Notes: generated by a model from the letters alone, not told the origin. Positions 1-9,035 are shown, counted from the stretch's first letter. The stretch is DNA of 64,000 bases from Streptomyces sp. NBRC 109706 (GCF_000974485.1 NZ_BBOM01000006.1:496001-560000), one strand, 5' to 3'. Translations and numbers: made by a program.

Positions 1-2
1 CG

Positions 3-170
3 CCCGCCGAACGGCGCTCCCGGCTCCATGTCTACGGCCGCGCCGGCCGGCCCTGTCTGCGCTGCGGGACCCCGGTGCGGGTCACCGCCGACGCCCATGG
101 CGAACCCGGCCGGGAACGCCCCACCTACTGGTGCCCGCACTGCCAACCCGGCCCGCCGCCCCCGCGCTGA
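3..170 (+). CDS. Nei/Fpg-family DNA glycosylase, C-terminal fragment
   Basis: The window opens inside this gene; only the last 55 residues are visible. They contain the zinc-finger end of the Fpg/Nei base-excision repair family: [17 protein letters not shown], then [10 protein letters not shown], giving the expected C-x2-C ... C-x2-C zinc ligands. Family enzymes remove oxidised bases and cleave at the abasic site. The catalytic N-terminus lies outside the window, so the subfamily (Fpg, Nei1 or Nei2) cannot be decided. The protein ends in a short GPPPPR tail. The bases encoding that tail and the stop are repeated 40 bp downstream. Confidence 0.85.
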   Translation, partial: PAERRSRLHVYGRAGRPCLRCGTPVRVTADAHGEPGRERPTYWCPHCQPGPPPPR

Positions 171-210
171 GCGCGCGACCGCCGCCACCGGCCCGCCGCC
201 CCCGCGCTGA
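148..210. repeat. 23-bp direct repeat across the glycosylase stop codon
   Basis: The 23 bases at 148-170, which end with the TGA of the glycosylase gene, recur exactly at 188-210. It looks like a small duplication of the 3' end of the gene. No function is evident. Confidence 0.6.
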
Positions 211-260
211 CCGACGCTCCGGCGACCCCTCCGGTCAACCCTCTGACCAGGAGAAATGCC

Positions 261-317
261 ATGAATCACCGAGCGTACACATATGGTTCACCACCCGGTC
301 ATCCGGCCTTATCCTGA
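261..317 (+). CDS. possible 18-codon leader peptide with a TTA codon
   Basis: A short frame, MNHRAYTYGSPPGHPALS, begins 7 bases after a strong AGGAG ribosome-binding site at 249-253 and stops at 315-317. It sits 57 bases ahead of the GTG start of the glycosyltransferase gene. Its penultimate codon is TTA, the rare leucine codon that in Streptomyces depends on the bldA tRNA. It could be a translated leader (uORF) for the downstream pair or chance. The only support is the ribosome-binding site and the position. Confidence 0.3.
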   Translation: MNHRAYTYGSPPGHPALS

Positions 318-374
318 CCCGCTGATCAGGTGTTTACCGTCGCATAGATTCTGCCTACGGCTTCTGGAAACCTG

Positions 375-1349
375 GTGCCAAAACTCTCTGTGATCGTCAC
401 CTGCCACAATGTGCAGGAGTTCCTCCCCACCACCCTGCGCGGACTGGCCCGGAACGCCGGTCCGGAGACGGAGTTCATCCTGGTGGATGACCGTTCCGTC
501 GATGCGACGGGAGAGATCCTGGGCCGTGCCGAGGGGGAGCTGCCTCGGTCCAGAGTGATCAGGCACGCGACCAACCAGGGGATCTCCCAGGCCCGCAACA
601 CCGGGATCGAGGCGGCCGGCGGCGCCTATGTCACCTTCCTGGACGGGGACGACTGGTACGCCCCCGGCTATCTCGGGGAGCTGGTCGCCGCGATCGAGGA
701 ACTGGACTGCGATGTGGTGCGCACCGACCATGTGCAGTCGACCGAACGCAGGCGCACCGTGGTGCGCGCTCCCTCACCGCGCCGGGACGCGGCCTTCGAT
801 CCCAGGGAGGCGATCGGCCCGGCCGACCGGAAGACCATGGTGGACTACCCCTTCGTCTGGGCCGGCATCTACCGCCGCGCGCTGCTCGACGAGCAGGAAC
901 TGCGTTTCACCCCCGGCCTGCGGACCGCCGAGGACCGGTTGTTCACCTGGCAGTTGCATCTCCGCGCCCGCACGATGGCCACGGTGGGGCTGCTCGGCGT
1001 GTTCTACCGAAGGGGAGTGACCACGTCGTTGACGCAGATCAAGGACGAGCGGCAGTTGGACTTTCTGCCCGCCCACGACCAGATACTGGCCGAGGTGCAG
1101 GCCGACCACGAGAGCGAGCGTTTCCTGCCCAAGATCGTCCGCACCTACTGCGCGATGATCGCCTTCCATGCCGCCAACGCGGACGGCTATGAGCCGACCG
1201 CCGCTCGCCGGCTGCGTCGGGAGGCGGCGGCCGCCCTTCATCGCTTCCCGCCGGCACTGCTGGAACGCACGCTGACGGCGATGGGCGAGGAACGCGGGCG
1301 GGTGCTCCGCCGGTTGGCCGGCCGGAGCCGGAAGGCGGTCACCGCATGA
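375..1349 (+). CDS. family 2 glycosyltransferase
   Basis: A 324-residue GT-A fold glycosyltransferase, likely using a nucleotide sugar. It starts with the typical LSVIVTCHN strand, has the nucleotide-binding VDDRS stretch near residue 40, and TFLDGDDWY (the DxD metal-binding region) near residue 90. A Trp/Glu-rich acceptor region follows (TAEDRLFTWQL near residue 190). No membrane segment is visible, so it should be cytoplasmic. The start is GTG at 375 with only a weak GGAAA-like ribosome site; an in-frame TAG at 345 limits extension. It overlaps the next gene by ATGA, so the two are translationally coupled and probably act on the same surface glycan. Confidence 0.88.
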   Translation: MPKLSVIVTCHNVQEFLPTTLRGLARNAGPETEFILVDDRSVDATGEILGRAEGELPRSRVIRHATNQGISQARNTGIEAAGGAYVTFLDGDDWYAPGYLGELVAAIEELDCDVVRTDHVQSTERRRTVVRAPSPRRDAAFDPREAIGPADRKTMVDYPFVWAGIYRRALLDEQELRFTPGLRTAEDRLFTWQLHLRARTMATVGLLGVFYRRGVTTSLTQIKDERQLDFLPAHDQILAEVQADHESERFLPKIVRTYCAMIAFHAANADGYEPTAARRLRREAAAALHRFPPALLERTLTAMGEERGRVLRRLAGRSRKAVTA

Positions 1350-2704
1350 CCGGGCGGCGGCGTATCCAGATCTTCGAAGCGTCCACGCTCTATGGCGCGG
1401 CCACCCTGGCCGCCGCGTTGGACGCCGGACGGTTCGGCCCACGGGGCTCCGCGCGGCGGCTGTTGCTGCTCTCCAACAACGCGGCCGTCCCCGAAACGGC
1501 CGCCGGGCTCCCGGATATGACCGGCTGGCGGCAGGTCGCCTCCCGGTATGACGCGGTACTGGACTGGAACGAGGCGATCCGACCGTTCCATCCGGGGGAC
1601 TGGCGCCCCGTGGACCGCGACGCCCCGCTGTGGCAGCGCCTGCTGCGCCGCTACTGGGAGCTGGGCGACGGGCCGATCGAGCTGGTCGTCGAGTCGGTGC
1701 ATGCCGCTCCGGCCGCCGCCCTGGCGACGATCTTCTCGGACGCGGACCTCCATGTGTACGCGGACGGCCTGATGAGCTACGGGCCGACCCGGGAACGGCT
1801 GCCGGTGGGCACCGCCTGTCGGATCCGTCGGCTGCTCCACCTCGATCTGGTGCCTGGGCTGCGCCCGCTGCTGCTCTCCGAGTATGGCGTGCCGGCCGAG
1901 ACCGTGCCGAGCGACAGCTTCCGCGCGATCCTCGACGAGATCACCGAGGCCAGTCCGGGGCCGTCCGAGGAGATGGGGGTCGAACGTCCGGCGGTGCTGC
2001 TCGGTCAGTATCTGGCCGCGCTGAACATCCTTACCGAGGCGGAGGAGGAACAGCTGCACGAGCGGATGCTGCGGGGCGCGGCCCGGGCCGGCTTCCGTTC
2101 GGTGGTCTTCAAACCGCATCCCACCGCGCCCGTGCGCTACTCCCGTCTGCTGGAGAAGGCCGCGGCCGAGGCGGGGGTGCGGCTCACCGTGCTGGACACC
2201 CCGATGCTGGCGGAGACCGTCTTCGCGCGTTACCGCCCCGGTCTGGTGGTGGGCTGTTTCTCCACCGCGCTGCTGACGGCCTCGGTCTACTACGGAATCC
2301 CCGTCGCCCGGGTCGGCACCGGGCCGCTGCTGGAACGGATCACGCCGTACCAGAACAGCAACCGGGTGCCGCTGACCCTGGTGGACGCGCTGCTGCCCGA
2401 TCTGGAGGCGACGGCGAAGGGCGAAGTGGTCACGGACCGCCCGACCCTGGCCCAGGAGGTGCAGCCGCTGCTCCGCACCGTCGGCTACTGCATGCAGGCC
2501 AAGGCCAACCCCGGGCTGCGCGCGGAGGCCGAGCAGTGGCTGGACGCCGAGCTGGGACCCGCCACCCACCGCTATTTCAAGCGGGCCCGCCTCACCGCGT
2601 TGGCCCTGCCGGGCGGCTTCGGCTCCCAGCTGGCCCGCCAACTCCCCGGCAGCGGCGCGGCCCTTCGTGTGGCCCGCCGCGTCCGCAGGGCCACCCGTCG
2701 ATAG
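1346..2704 (+). CDS. polysialyltransferase-family (GT52-like) glycosyltransferase
   Basis: A 452-residue protein matching the bacterial alpha-2,8-polysialyltransferase/capsule transferase family. Visible marks are VYADGLMSYGPTRERL near residue 145, a FKPHP motif near residue 253, and CFSTALLTA near residue 305, the residues that bind the nucleotide-sugar donor in this family. It has a basic C-terminus (ARRVRRATRR) that could contact membrane. It overlaps the GT2 gene by four bases and the two form a pair. The true donor need not be CMP-sialic acid: no sialate synthesis genes are in the window. Family assignment is firm, substrate unknown. Confidence 0.78.
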   Translation: MTGRRRIQIFEASTLYGAATLAAALDAGRFGPRGSARRLLLLSNNAAVPETAAGLPDMTGWRQVASRYDAVLDWNEAIRPFHPGDWRPVDRDAPLWQRLLRRYWELGDGPIELVVESVHAAPAAALATIFSDADLHVYADGLMSYGPTRERLPVGTACRIRRLLHLDLVPGLRPLLLSEYGVPAETVPSDSFRAILDEITEASPGPSEEMGVERPAVLLGQYLAALNILTEAEEEQLHERMLRGAARAGFRSVVFKPHPTAPVRYSRLLEKAAAEAGVRLTVLDTPMLAETVFARYRPGLVVGCFSTALLTASVYYGIPVARVGTGPLLERITPYQNSNRVPLTLVDALLPDLEATAKGEVVTDRPTLAQEVQPLLRTVGYCMQAKANPGLRAEAEQWLDAELGPATHRYFKRARLTALALPGGFGSQLARQLPGSGAALRVARRVRRATRR

Positions 2705-2769
2705 CGCCCGGCGCCCGTAAGTCGGACGCGGCTCGCGGCCCGGGCGCGAACCCCCGCCGGGACGGCCAT

Positions 2770-2783
2770 GTTTCACGTGAAAC
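2770..2783. promoter_or_regulatory. parS: parS, ParB-binding centromere site
   Basis: GTTTCACGTGAAAC is a perfect 14-bp palindrome, identical to the Streptomyces parS consensus bound by ParB during chromosome segregation. It lies in the 111-bp gap between the convergent ends of the polysialyltransferase-like and acyltransferase genes. In Streptomyces these sites cluster around oriC. Confidence 0.9.
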
Positions 2784-2815
2784 GGCCCCCGCCGGACGGG
2801 GGTTGTGCGGGTGGG

Positions 2816-3916
2816 TCAGCCGAGGGCGCGGCGGAGGCCGAACCGGCCCCAGAGGAGGCTCGCGGTATAGGAGAGGGCGATGGTCGCCAGCAGCACCCCG
2901 GGGAAGAACACGGCCGTCTGGACTCCCGAGAGGTCGGGCTCCAGCAGGCGCACCACAAGCTCCTCGACAAACAGGACATGCACCAGATAGGCGCCGAGTG
3001 CCGCGTTGGCCAGCTTGTTGACCAGGGGGCGGCGGCGCTCCGGGACCCGGACACGGACCAGGAGCAGCACCACACAGACGCTCAACACCGCCACAAACGG
3101 GTGGGCGTTGGGGATCACATAGTGGATATCGGTGTTGTACCAGACGATGCCGGCGACGGCGGCGAGGCCGGTGAGGGCCAGCGGCCAGCGGTACCGCGTG
3201 GCCACCGCGCTCGCGCTGGCCAGCAGGAACGCGCCGCCGATCGCATAGATGACCGAGTAGGTGCCAAAGCCCCAACCCACCCGGGGCATGGTCCACCCCG
3301 TGATCTCGTGGAGTGTGGTCAGTGTCGGGCCCAGCCCCGCGATGCCCATCAGCAGCAGGCCGAGACCCCAGGGCCGGGCCCCCGCCCGGAGCAGCACCAC
3401 AAAGCCCAGCATCACCACGATGGGCAGGTAGGCGTACATGAACCACAGGTGGTAGGCCGGCTCGACCGAGTCGAAGAGGGAGTCGACGGCCAGGTCGGTC
3501 ATCGGCTTCTCGTTGCGGTCGCGCAGCCAGGCCCACAGGAGGTAGATGGCGGTCCAGACGAACATCGGCACCAGGTTGCGCCGCAGGCGTTGCCAGAGTC
3601 GTCCGCTGGTCCGGGGCGGCGCGCCGGAGATCACCGCCCAGCCGGCTATCGCGAAGAACACCGGTACCGCGAACGACGTGATGGAGTCGCCGACGAAGCC
3701 GGTCCAGTAGACCGCCGCGCCCTCCGACTCCCGCTGGTCGACGGCGTGGATCAACGAGGCGCTGACATGGGCCGTGATCACCGAGCAGGAGGCGACCAGC
3801 CGCAGGAGGTCGATGTCGTGGCGGTGCTCCCGGGCGGGGGGCGACGGTGCGGCGGCGGTGGCCGAGGTGTGGCCGTTTCTGGAAACGGCGGCCGTGGGTG
3901 CGGAGTTGCTGGGCAT
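2816..3916 (-). CDS. acyltransferase-3 family membrane protein
   Basis: A 366-residue integral membrane protein with about ten hydrophobic helices. The N-terminal HDIDLLRLVASCSVITAHV (residues 32-50) is the hallmark of acyltransferase family 3, which transfers acyl groups to extracytoplasmic sugars or lipids. The first 28 residues are a Ser/Ala/Pro-rich cytoplasmic tail. Helices such as FAVPVFFAIAGWAVI and LWFMYAYLPIVVMLGFVVLL follow. It converges with the glycosyltransferase pair across a parS site and may modify the same surface polymer, though the substrate is not shown by sequence. Confidence 0.85.
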   Translation of the reverse strand: MPSNSAPTAAVSRNGHTSATAAAPSPPAREHRHDIDLLRLVASCSVITAHVSASLIHAVDQRESEGAAVYWTGFVGDSITSFAVPVFFAIAGWAVISGAPPRTSGRLWQRLRRNLVPMFVWTAIYLLWAWLRDRNEKPMTDLAVDSLFDSVEPAYHLWFMYAYLPIVVMLGFVVLLRAGARPWGLGLLLMGIAGLGPTLTTLHEITGWTMPRVGWGFGTYSVIYAIGGAFLLASASAVATRYRWPLALTGLAAVAGIVWYNTDIHYVIPNAHPFVAVLSVCVVLLLVRVRVPERRRPLVNKLANAALGAYLVHVLFVEELVVRLLEPDLSGVQTAVFFPGVLLATIALSYTASLLWGRFGLRRALG

Positions 3917-4241
3917 GGTTCCGATCGTCAGTCGTCAGAGGTGCCCACGGATGCCGCGCCGTGCCGGTGCTGTCCACCGACCGCGGGGCAACCGGGCCCC
4001 GAGGCGCTCCGGCGGAAAGCCGGCACGGGATGGCGGAGCGGAGCGCGCGCGATGTCGACGGTGGGCTCAGGCGGAGTGAAGGTAGCCCGGGTGCGCCAAC
4101 TCCTCGCCGCGACCGAGTATCCGCTGGGTGAACGTCTGGCCAAGGCGCGGGAACCGGCATTCTGACCGGCCCTCTATCACGGTCGGGCCGGTGTCCCGGG
4201 CGCTGGGCACCCCCGACTGCCGCGGGGGCACCGGTGCGACG
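3917..4241. other. 325-bp divergent intergenic region, nothing recognised
   Basis: The gap separates the divergently transcribed acyltransferase and TauE-type genes and must carry both promoters. I see no RNA gene, convincing hairpin or conserved operator. Short open frames here have no ribosome site or recognisable protein content. Confidence 0.5.
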
Positions 4242-5000
4242 ATGGCCCACATGGTGATGGGTCTCGGCGGTGCGGAACTGGCGGTGCTGGCCGTCGCGGC
4301 CGTGCTGGTCGGGGTGGCGAAGACGGCGATCGGCGGGGTCGCCTCGATCACGGTGGCGCTCTTCGCCATGGTGCTGCCGGCGAAGGAGTCGAGCGGCGCG
4401 CTGCTGCCGCTGCTGATCGTCGGGGATCTGCTGGCGGTGGCGGCCTACCGTCGGCATGCCGACTGGAGCGCCCTGGTGCGGCTCTTCCCCTCGGTGGCGG
4501 CCGGGATCCTGGTGGGCACCTGGTTCATGTCCCGGGTCGACGACACGGTGATGCGGCGCACCATCGGCGGGGTGCTGCTGCTGGTGGTCGCGGCGCATCT
4601 GTGGCAGCGGCGGCGGAAGGGCGAGCGCAACGGCAAGGGCGCCGCGTCGGCCCTGTTCTACGGCCTGTTGGCCGGGTTCACCACCATGGTGGCCAACGCC
4701 GGCGGTGCGGTGATGGCCGTCTATCTGCTGGCCATGGGCTTCCCGATGCTGACCTTTCTGGGCACCGCGGCCTGGTTCTTTCTGATCGTGAACGTCTTCA
4801 AGGTCCCGTTCAGCGCCGGCCTCGGGCTGATCGGCACCGAGTCCCTGACACTCAACGCGATCCTGCTGCCCGGCGTCTTCCTCGGCGCCTTTCTGGGGCG
4901 CCGGCTGATCAAGGTGCTCCAGCGGGGAGACCGCCAGCAGCTCTTCCAACGCCTGATCCTCGGCTTCACCGCGGTCTCCGCGCTCAACCTGCTCCGCTGA
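4242..5000 (+). CDS. TauE/SafE-family sulfite/anion exporter-like membrane protein
   Basis: A 252-residue membrane protein with roughly eight helices in two similar halves. The half-repeats begin with LVGVAKTAIGGVASI near residue 20 and LLAGFTTMVANAGGAV near residue 140, the conserved glycine/asparagine loops of the TauE/SafE (DUF81) family. Family members move sulfite, sulfonates or other organic anions across the plasma membrane. The ATG at 4242 is preferred because the hydrophobic core begins at once. Its 3' end overlaps the convergent ABC permease gene by 17 bases. The substrate is not predictable. Confidence 0.85.
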   Translation: MAHMVMGLGGAELAVLAVAAVLVGVAKTAIGGVASITVALFAMVLPAKESSGALLPLLIVGDLLAVAAYRRHADWSALVRLFPSVAAGILVGTWFMSRVDDTVMRRTIGGVLLLVVAAHLWQRRRKGERNGKGAASALFYGLLAGFTTMVANAGGAVMAVYLLAMGFPMLTFLGTAAWFFLIVNVFKVPFSAGLGLIGTESLTLNAILLPGVFLGAFLGRRLIKVLQRGDRQQLFQRLILGFTAVSALNLLR

Positions 5001-6621
5001 CGGCCGGCCGCTGGCCCTTCGGGCGGCGCCGCGCCGTGTGGCGGGCCCAGGCGAGGGCGGCGGTGCCGACCGCGACGGCCCAGAGGGCCGGCGGCGCGGC
5101 CGGGCCGCTCGCGAGCTGGGTCGGCAGCAGCGCCGGCAGCGTCAGCAGCGGGCCCCTGCCCTGCCAGAGCAGCGCCTGCGCCGGGCCCGAGTTGCCGGCC
5201 GGGGTCTCCACGCCGAGCATCATCGAGGCCGGCATGATCCCGCGGTAGGCGCTGACCAGCGCGGCGCCCAGCAGCGCCGGCACACAGAACGGCAGCCAGC
5301 CGAGCGCCGGCTCCCCGAGGCCGTGCACGGCGTGGACGGCGGCCAGGCCCGGCAGCAGGGTGACCCAGAGCAGGGCGGCCGGCAGCACGGCATGCCACAG
5401 CGCCAGGGTCCCGTGCGGCCACGGCAGTTGGGCGGCCCGCCGGCGGTCGTCGTTCTCCAGACGGGCCGGCTCGACCAGTTGGGCGGCCGCCAGATAGCCG
5501 GTGACCAGCGCGAGCACCAGCGCGACCGGCTGTCCCGAAGCCGCGCACCCGATCGTCAGCGCCCAGAGGGCCAGGCCGGAGCCGAGCCGTCGAGGCGCGC
5601 GCAGCAGCCCGGTGGCGTCGCGCCAGGGCAGCAGCAGCCAACGGGCGCGCGGCACGGGCAGTCGCGGAAGGAACGTCGCCGGCGGCCCCGACGCGCGGCG
5701 GGAGCGACGGGTCGGCCGCAGCGCTGCCTGGGCCTGGCGTGCGTCGAAGCTGTAGAACGCGGCGAGGAACCCGTCGGCCACCGCCGCCTGTTGTCGCAGC
5801 ACCCGGGCCGGCACCGCGCGCGCCGCCCGGTGCGCGAGCAGCAGCGCGGCGCCCACCGTCAGCGCGGTGACCAGGGCGCCGACGACCCCCTCGACCGTGG
5901 TGACCCGCCCGCCGGCGGCCGCCAGCGGCAGCGCCGGCCAGCCCCAGGGGCCCGACCAGAGCGCGATCCGCCCGGGACCGGGCCGCCCGGTGGCCGCCAC
6001 CAACGTGGCATACGCCCCCAACACCAGGGCGACCAGCGCCAGCACGGGCCGCAACCGCTCGCGCCGGTGCCAGGGATGGTCGCGCTGGACCAGCACGGAG
6101 ACGGTGGTGACCAGCACCCCGACGGCGAGACCGCCGCCGGCGCCGGCGAGCAGCAGCGGCAGCGGCCGGCCGGCGCCGACCGCGTAGACCAGGAGCCCCG
6201 CCACCCCGCCGAGCGCGGTGGCGGCGACGGCGGTCACCAGCAGACCGACCCGCAGCCGGGGCAGCAGCAGCGCGGCACGGGAGACGGGATGCGGCAGCAG
6301 CCAGTGGATATCGGGCGCCGGCAGCCGCACCGGGCCGCGCCAGACGGCCAGTTGGGCCGCGCCCAGCAAAGCCAGGGCCACCAGCGCCGGCCCGGTGGCC
6401 GGCAGCGAGACCAGCACCCGTTCGGCGGCGGGCCCGCGCCACCGCTCCTCCACGGCGGCGTTCGCCAGCGCCGCCACATAGGGGACGGCGTAGACGGCGG
6501 TCAGCAGCAGGACGCAGTAGAGGGCGTAGCCGAACTGGCGGCGCCCGGCCCGGCGGGCCGGGGCGCGTAGCGCGGCCAGGGTGGCGAGCGCGCCGCCGTG
6601 CTCCTCCGGTTCAGTCGTCAT
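4984..6621 (-). CDS. ABC transporter permease-like membrane protein
   Basis: A 545-residue protein with about a dozen hydrophobic segments (for example FGYALYCVLLLTAVYAVPYV near residue 33 and LVTALTVGAALLLAHRAARA mid-protein). The start at 6621 was chosen because it overlaps the end of the ATPase gene by 11 bases, an operon arrangement; upstream in-frame starts would run through the ATPase gene. It resembles the uncharacterised DUF6297-type permeases of streptomycetes that pair with a single ATPase (from memory). Cargo and direction are unknown, although absence of a binding protein favours export. Confidence 0.7.
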   Translation of the reverse strand: MTTEPEEHGGALATLAALRAPARRAGRRQFGYALYCVLLLTAVYAVPYVAALANAAVEERWRGPAAERVLVSLPATGPALVALALLGAAQLAVWRGPVRLPAPDIHWLLPHPVSRAALLLPRLRVGLLVTAVAATALGGVAGLLVYAVGAGRPLPLLLAGAGGGLAVGVLVTTVSVLVQRDHPWHRRERLRPVLALVALVLGAYATLVAATGRPGPGRIALWSGPWGWPALPLAAAGGRVTTVEGVVGALVTALTVGAALLLAHRAARAVPARVLRQQAAVADGFLAAFYSFDARQAQAALRPTRRSRRASGPPATFLPRLPVPRARWLLLPWRDATGLLRAPRRLGSGLALWALTIGCAASGQPVALVLALVTGYLAAAQLVEPARLENDDRRRAAQLPWPHGTLALWHAVLPAALLWVTLLPGLAAVHAVHGLGEPALGWLPFCVPALLGAALVSAYRGIMPASMMLGVETPAGNSGPAQALLWQGRGPLLTLPALLPTQLASGPAAPPALWAVAVGTAALAWARHTARRRPKGQRPAVSGAG

Positions 6622-7276
6622 GGGACGCGGCCGGGGTGTCCGGCAGCAGCTGGCCGTCGAGCAGGGTGTACCGCCGGTCGGCGACCAGGGCGGCCAGCAC
6701 GGTGTCATGGGTGGCCAGCAGGATCGCGGTGCCCTCGGCGGCCGCCCGGTCGAGCCGTTCGGCGAGCTCGGCGCGGGCGCGCTCGTCGAGATGGGCCTCG
6801 GGCTCGTCCAGGATCAGCAGGGCGCGGGGACGCACCTGGGTGGCGGCCAGCGACAGCAGCTGGGTCAGTCCGGCGGAGAGGACGTCCGGCAACTCGTCGG
6901 CGTGGTCGGCCAGTCGGTGCTCGGCCAGGGCCTCGTCGACCAGCGCGTCGGCGTCGGGCACGGCGTGTGCCAGCGCGACCAGCAGCAGGTGTTCCCGCAC
7001 GGTGAGATCCGGATAGCAGGCGCCGGGCCCCAGGGCAGAGGCGACCTCGGCGCGGAACGCGGGGCGGTCCTCGCCGGTCTGCTCGCCCCGGAAGACTGCG
7101 GTGCCCCGGTCCTGGGTCTCCCGGCCGGCCGCGATCCGCAGCAGGGTGGACTTCCCCGCGCCGTTCCGCCCCAGCAGCGCGACCCGGTCCCCGGCGGCCA
7201 GCGTCAGGGACACCCCGTCGAGCACGGTGCGCCGCCCGTAGCCGTGGACCACATCGGCCATTCGGAGGACGTCCAT
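6611..7276 (-). CDS. ABC transporter ATP-binding protein
   Basis: A 221-residue nucleotide-binding subunit. Walker A is GRNGAGKST near residue 36, the signature region is degenerate (LSAGLTQLLSLA near residue 135 in place of LSGGQ), Walker B is LLILDEPEAHLD near residue 153, and the switch His is in LLATHD near residue 187. It is first in an operon with the permease, the stop overlapping the permease start. The weak signature motif is normal for some members, but ATPase rate may be reduced. It is divergent from the DNA ligase gene, 79 bases away. Confidence 0.88.
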   Translation of the reverse strand: MDVLRMADVVHGYGRRTVLDGVSLTLAAGDRVALLGRNGAGKSTLLRIAAGRETQDRGTAVFRGEQTGEDRPAFRAEVASALGPGACYPDLTVREHLLLVALAHAVPDADALVDEALAEHRLADHADELPDVLSAGLTQLLSLAATQVRPRALLILDEPEAHLDERARAELAERLDRAAAEGTAILLATHDTVLAALVADRRYTLLDGQLLPDTPAASHDD

Positions 7277-7355
7277 GGCGCCAGCACATCATGGCGCCGC
7301 CGCCCGGCGCCCGGCCGGGGTGCCGGTCCCGGCCGGCCGGGGCAGCATGGGAGGC

Positions 7356-8891
7356 ATGCTGCTGGCCGATGTCGCGGAGACCTGGCGGGAGGTGGCGGCC
7401 ACCCGCGCGCGGTCGGCGAAGGTGGCCGCGTTGGCCCGGCTGTTCGCCGGCACCGAGCCGGAACGGGCGCCGGTGGTGATCACCTGGCTGGCCGGGCGGC
7501 TGCCGCAACGCCGGCTCGGCGTGGGCTGGCGCGCGTTGGCCGACCATCCGCCGCCGGCGGGGACGGCGGAGCTGACGGTCGCCGAGACCGACGCGACGCT
7601 GGCCGAGATCGGCGGCACGGCCGGCGCCGGCGCCGAGGCGAGCCGACGGCGGCTGCTGCACGGGCTGTTGGCCAGGGCCACCGAGCCCGAGCAGTCGTTT
7701 CTCGTCGGCCTGATCAGCGGTGAGCTGCGGCAGGGCGCGTTGGACGCGCTGGCGGCCGAGGGTCTGGCCGCCGCCGTCGGCGCGACCCCGGCGGCGGTGC
7801 GGCGGGCGGTGATGTTGGGCGGCTCGCTGGGCGCGGTCGCCCAGGCCGTGCTGGCACGCGGACCGGCGGCGTTGGCGGAGTTCACACTGCGCGTGGGCCG
7901 CCCGGTGGCGCCGATGCTGGCCAGCGGCGCCGGCACGCTGGACGAGGCGATCGACCGGCTGGGCCCGTGCGCCATCGAGGAGAAGCTGGACGGCATCCGG
8001 GTGCAGGTGCACCGCGAGGGCGACACGGTGCGGATCTACACCAGAACGCTGGACGAGGTCACCGAGCGGCTGCCCGAGGTGCGCGCCGCCGCGCTGGAAC
8101 TCGCGGTGGAGAGCGCCGTGTTGGACGGCGAGGTGATCGCGTTGGACGCGGCGGGGCGGCCCCGCCCGTTCCAGGAGACGGCGGGTCGGGTCGGCTCCCG
8201 GCTCGATGTGGCGGCGGCGTCGGCCGCGTTGCCGCTCTCCCCGGTCTTCTTCGATCTGCTGGCCGTGGACGGCAGGGAGCTGCTGGATCTGCCCACCGAG
8301 GCCAGACACGCCGAACTGGTGCGGATCGCGCCCGACCCGCGCCGGGTGCGCCGGCTGCTGGTGACCGATCCCGACAGCGCCGAGCAGCGGGCGGCGGCCA
8401 GGGAGTTCAACGAGCGGACGCTGGCGCGCGGCCACGAGGGGGTGCTCCTCAAGGCGGCGGACGCGCCGTACAGCGCGGGCCGCAGGGGCGCCTCCTGGGT
8501 GAAGGTGAAGCCGGTCTACACCCTGGACCTGGTGGTGTTGGCCGCCGAATGGGGGCATGGCCGGCGGTCGGGATGGCTGTCCAACCTGCATCTGGGCGCC
8601 AGGGGCGAGGACGGTGCCCCGGTGATGCTGGGCAAGACGTTCAAGGGGCTCACCGACGCGCTGTTGACCTGGGGCACCGAGCGCCTTCAGGAGCTGGCGG
8701 TGGCGAGGGAGCCCTGGGGGGTGCGGGTGCGGCCCGAGTTGGTGGTCGAGGTGGCGGTGGACGGGGTGCAGCGCTCCAGCCGCTATCCCGCCGGAGTGAC
8801 ACTGCGCTTCGCCCGGGTGCTCCGCTACCGCGAGGACAAGTCCCCGCGCGAGGCCGATACGGTGGCGGCCGTACGGGCGCTTTTGCGGTAG
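7356..8891 (+). CDS. ATP-dependent DNA ligase
   Basis: A 511-residue ligase. An N-terminal helical DNA-binding domain (about 1-180) is followed by the adenylation domain with the AMP-accepting lysine in EEKLDGIRVQ near residue 210, DGEVIALD near 255 (motif III), the motif IV/V sequences GHEGVLLK and ASWVKVKP near 360-390, and an OB-fold to the end. It seals nicks using ATP. Actinomycetes carry such enzymes beside NAD-dependent LigA for repair. The ATG at 7356 is preferred over 7347 because GGGAGG sits five bases ahead of it. The gene stands alone and is divergent from the ABC operon. Confidence 0.92.
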   Translation: MLLADVAETWREVAATRARSAKVAALARLFAGTEPERAPVVITWLAGRLPQRRLGVGWRALADHPPPAGTAELTVAETDATLAEIGGTAGAGAEASRRRLLHGLLARATEPEQSFLVGLISGELRQGALDALAAEGLAAAVGATPAAVRRAVMLGGSLGAVAQAVLARGPAALAEFTLRVGRPVAPMLASGAGTLDEAIDRLGPCAIEEKLDGIRVQVHREGDTVRIYTRTLDEVTERLPEVRAAALELAVESAVLDGEVIALDAAGRPRPFQETAGRVGSRLDVAAASAALPLSPVFFDLLAVDGRELLDLPTEARHAELVRIAPDPRRVRRLLVTDPDSAEQRAAAREFNERTLARGHEGVLLKAADAPYSAGRRGASWVKVKPVYTLDLVVLAAEWGHGRRSGWLSNLHLGARGEDGAPVMLGKTFKGLTDALLTWGTERLQELAVAREPWGVRVRPELVVEVAVDGVQRSSRYPAGVTLRFARVLRYREDKSPREADTVAAVRALLR

Positions 8892-9035
8892 TTCCTCCCG
8901 GCGGTATCGGGTGCGGTGACAGAATCGCGACGTAAGTGGCCGCATTGTTATGGCCGTGGCCGCAACAAACCACCGGTTTCGCGCATCTTTACCTATGAGG
9001 TCCGGTGAGGTCCCGTTATCCCAGGGGGAATTCTG

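Noticed and set aside
2592-4949. Very long open frame on the minus strand across the acyltransferase and TauE-type genes
   Set aside because: High-GC shadow frame: the translation is Arg/Pro/Gly/His-rich without domains, and two well-supported membrane-protein genes occupy the same DNA.
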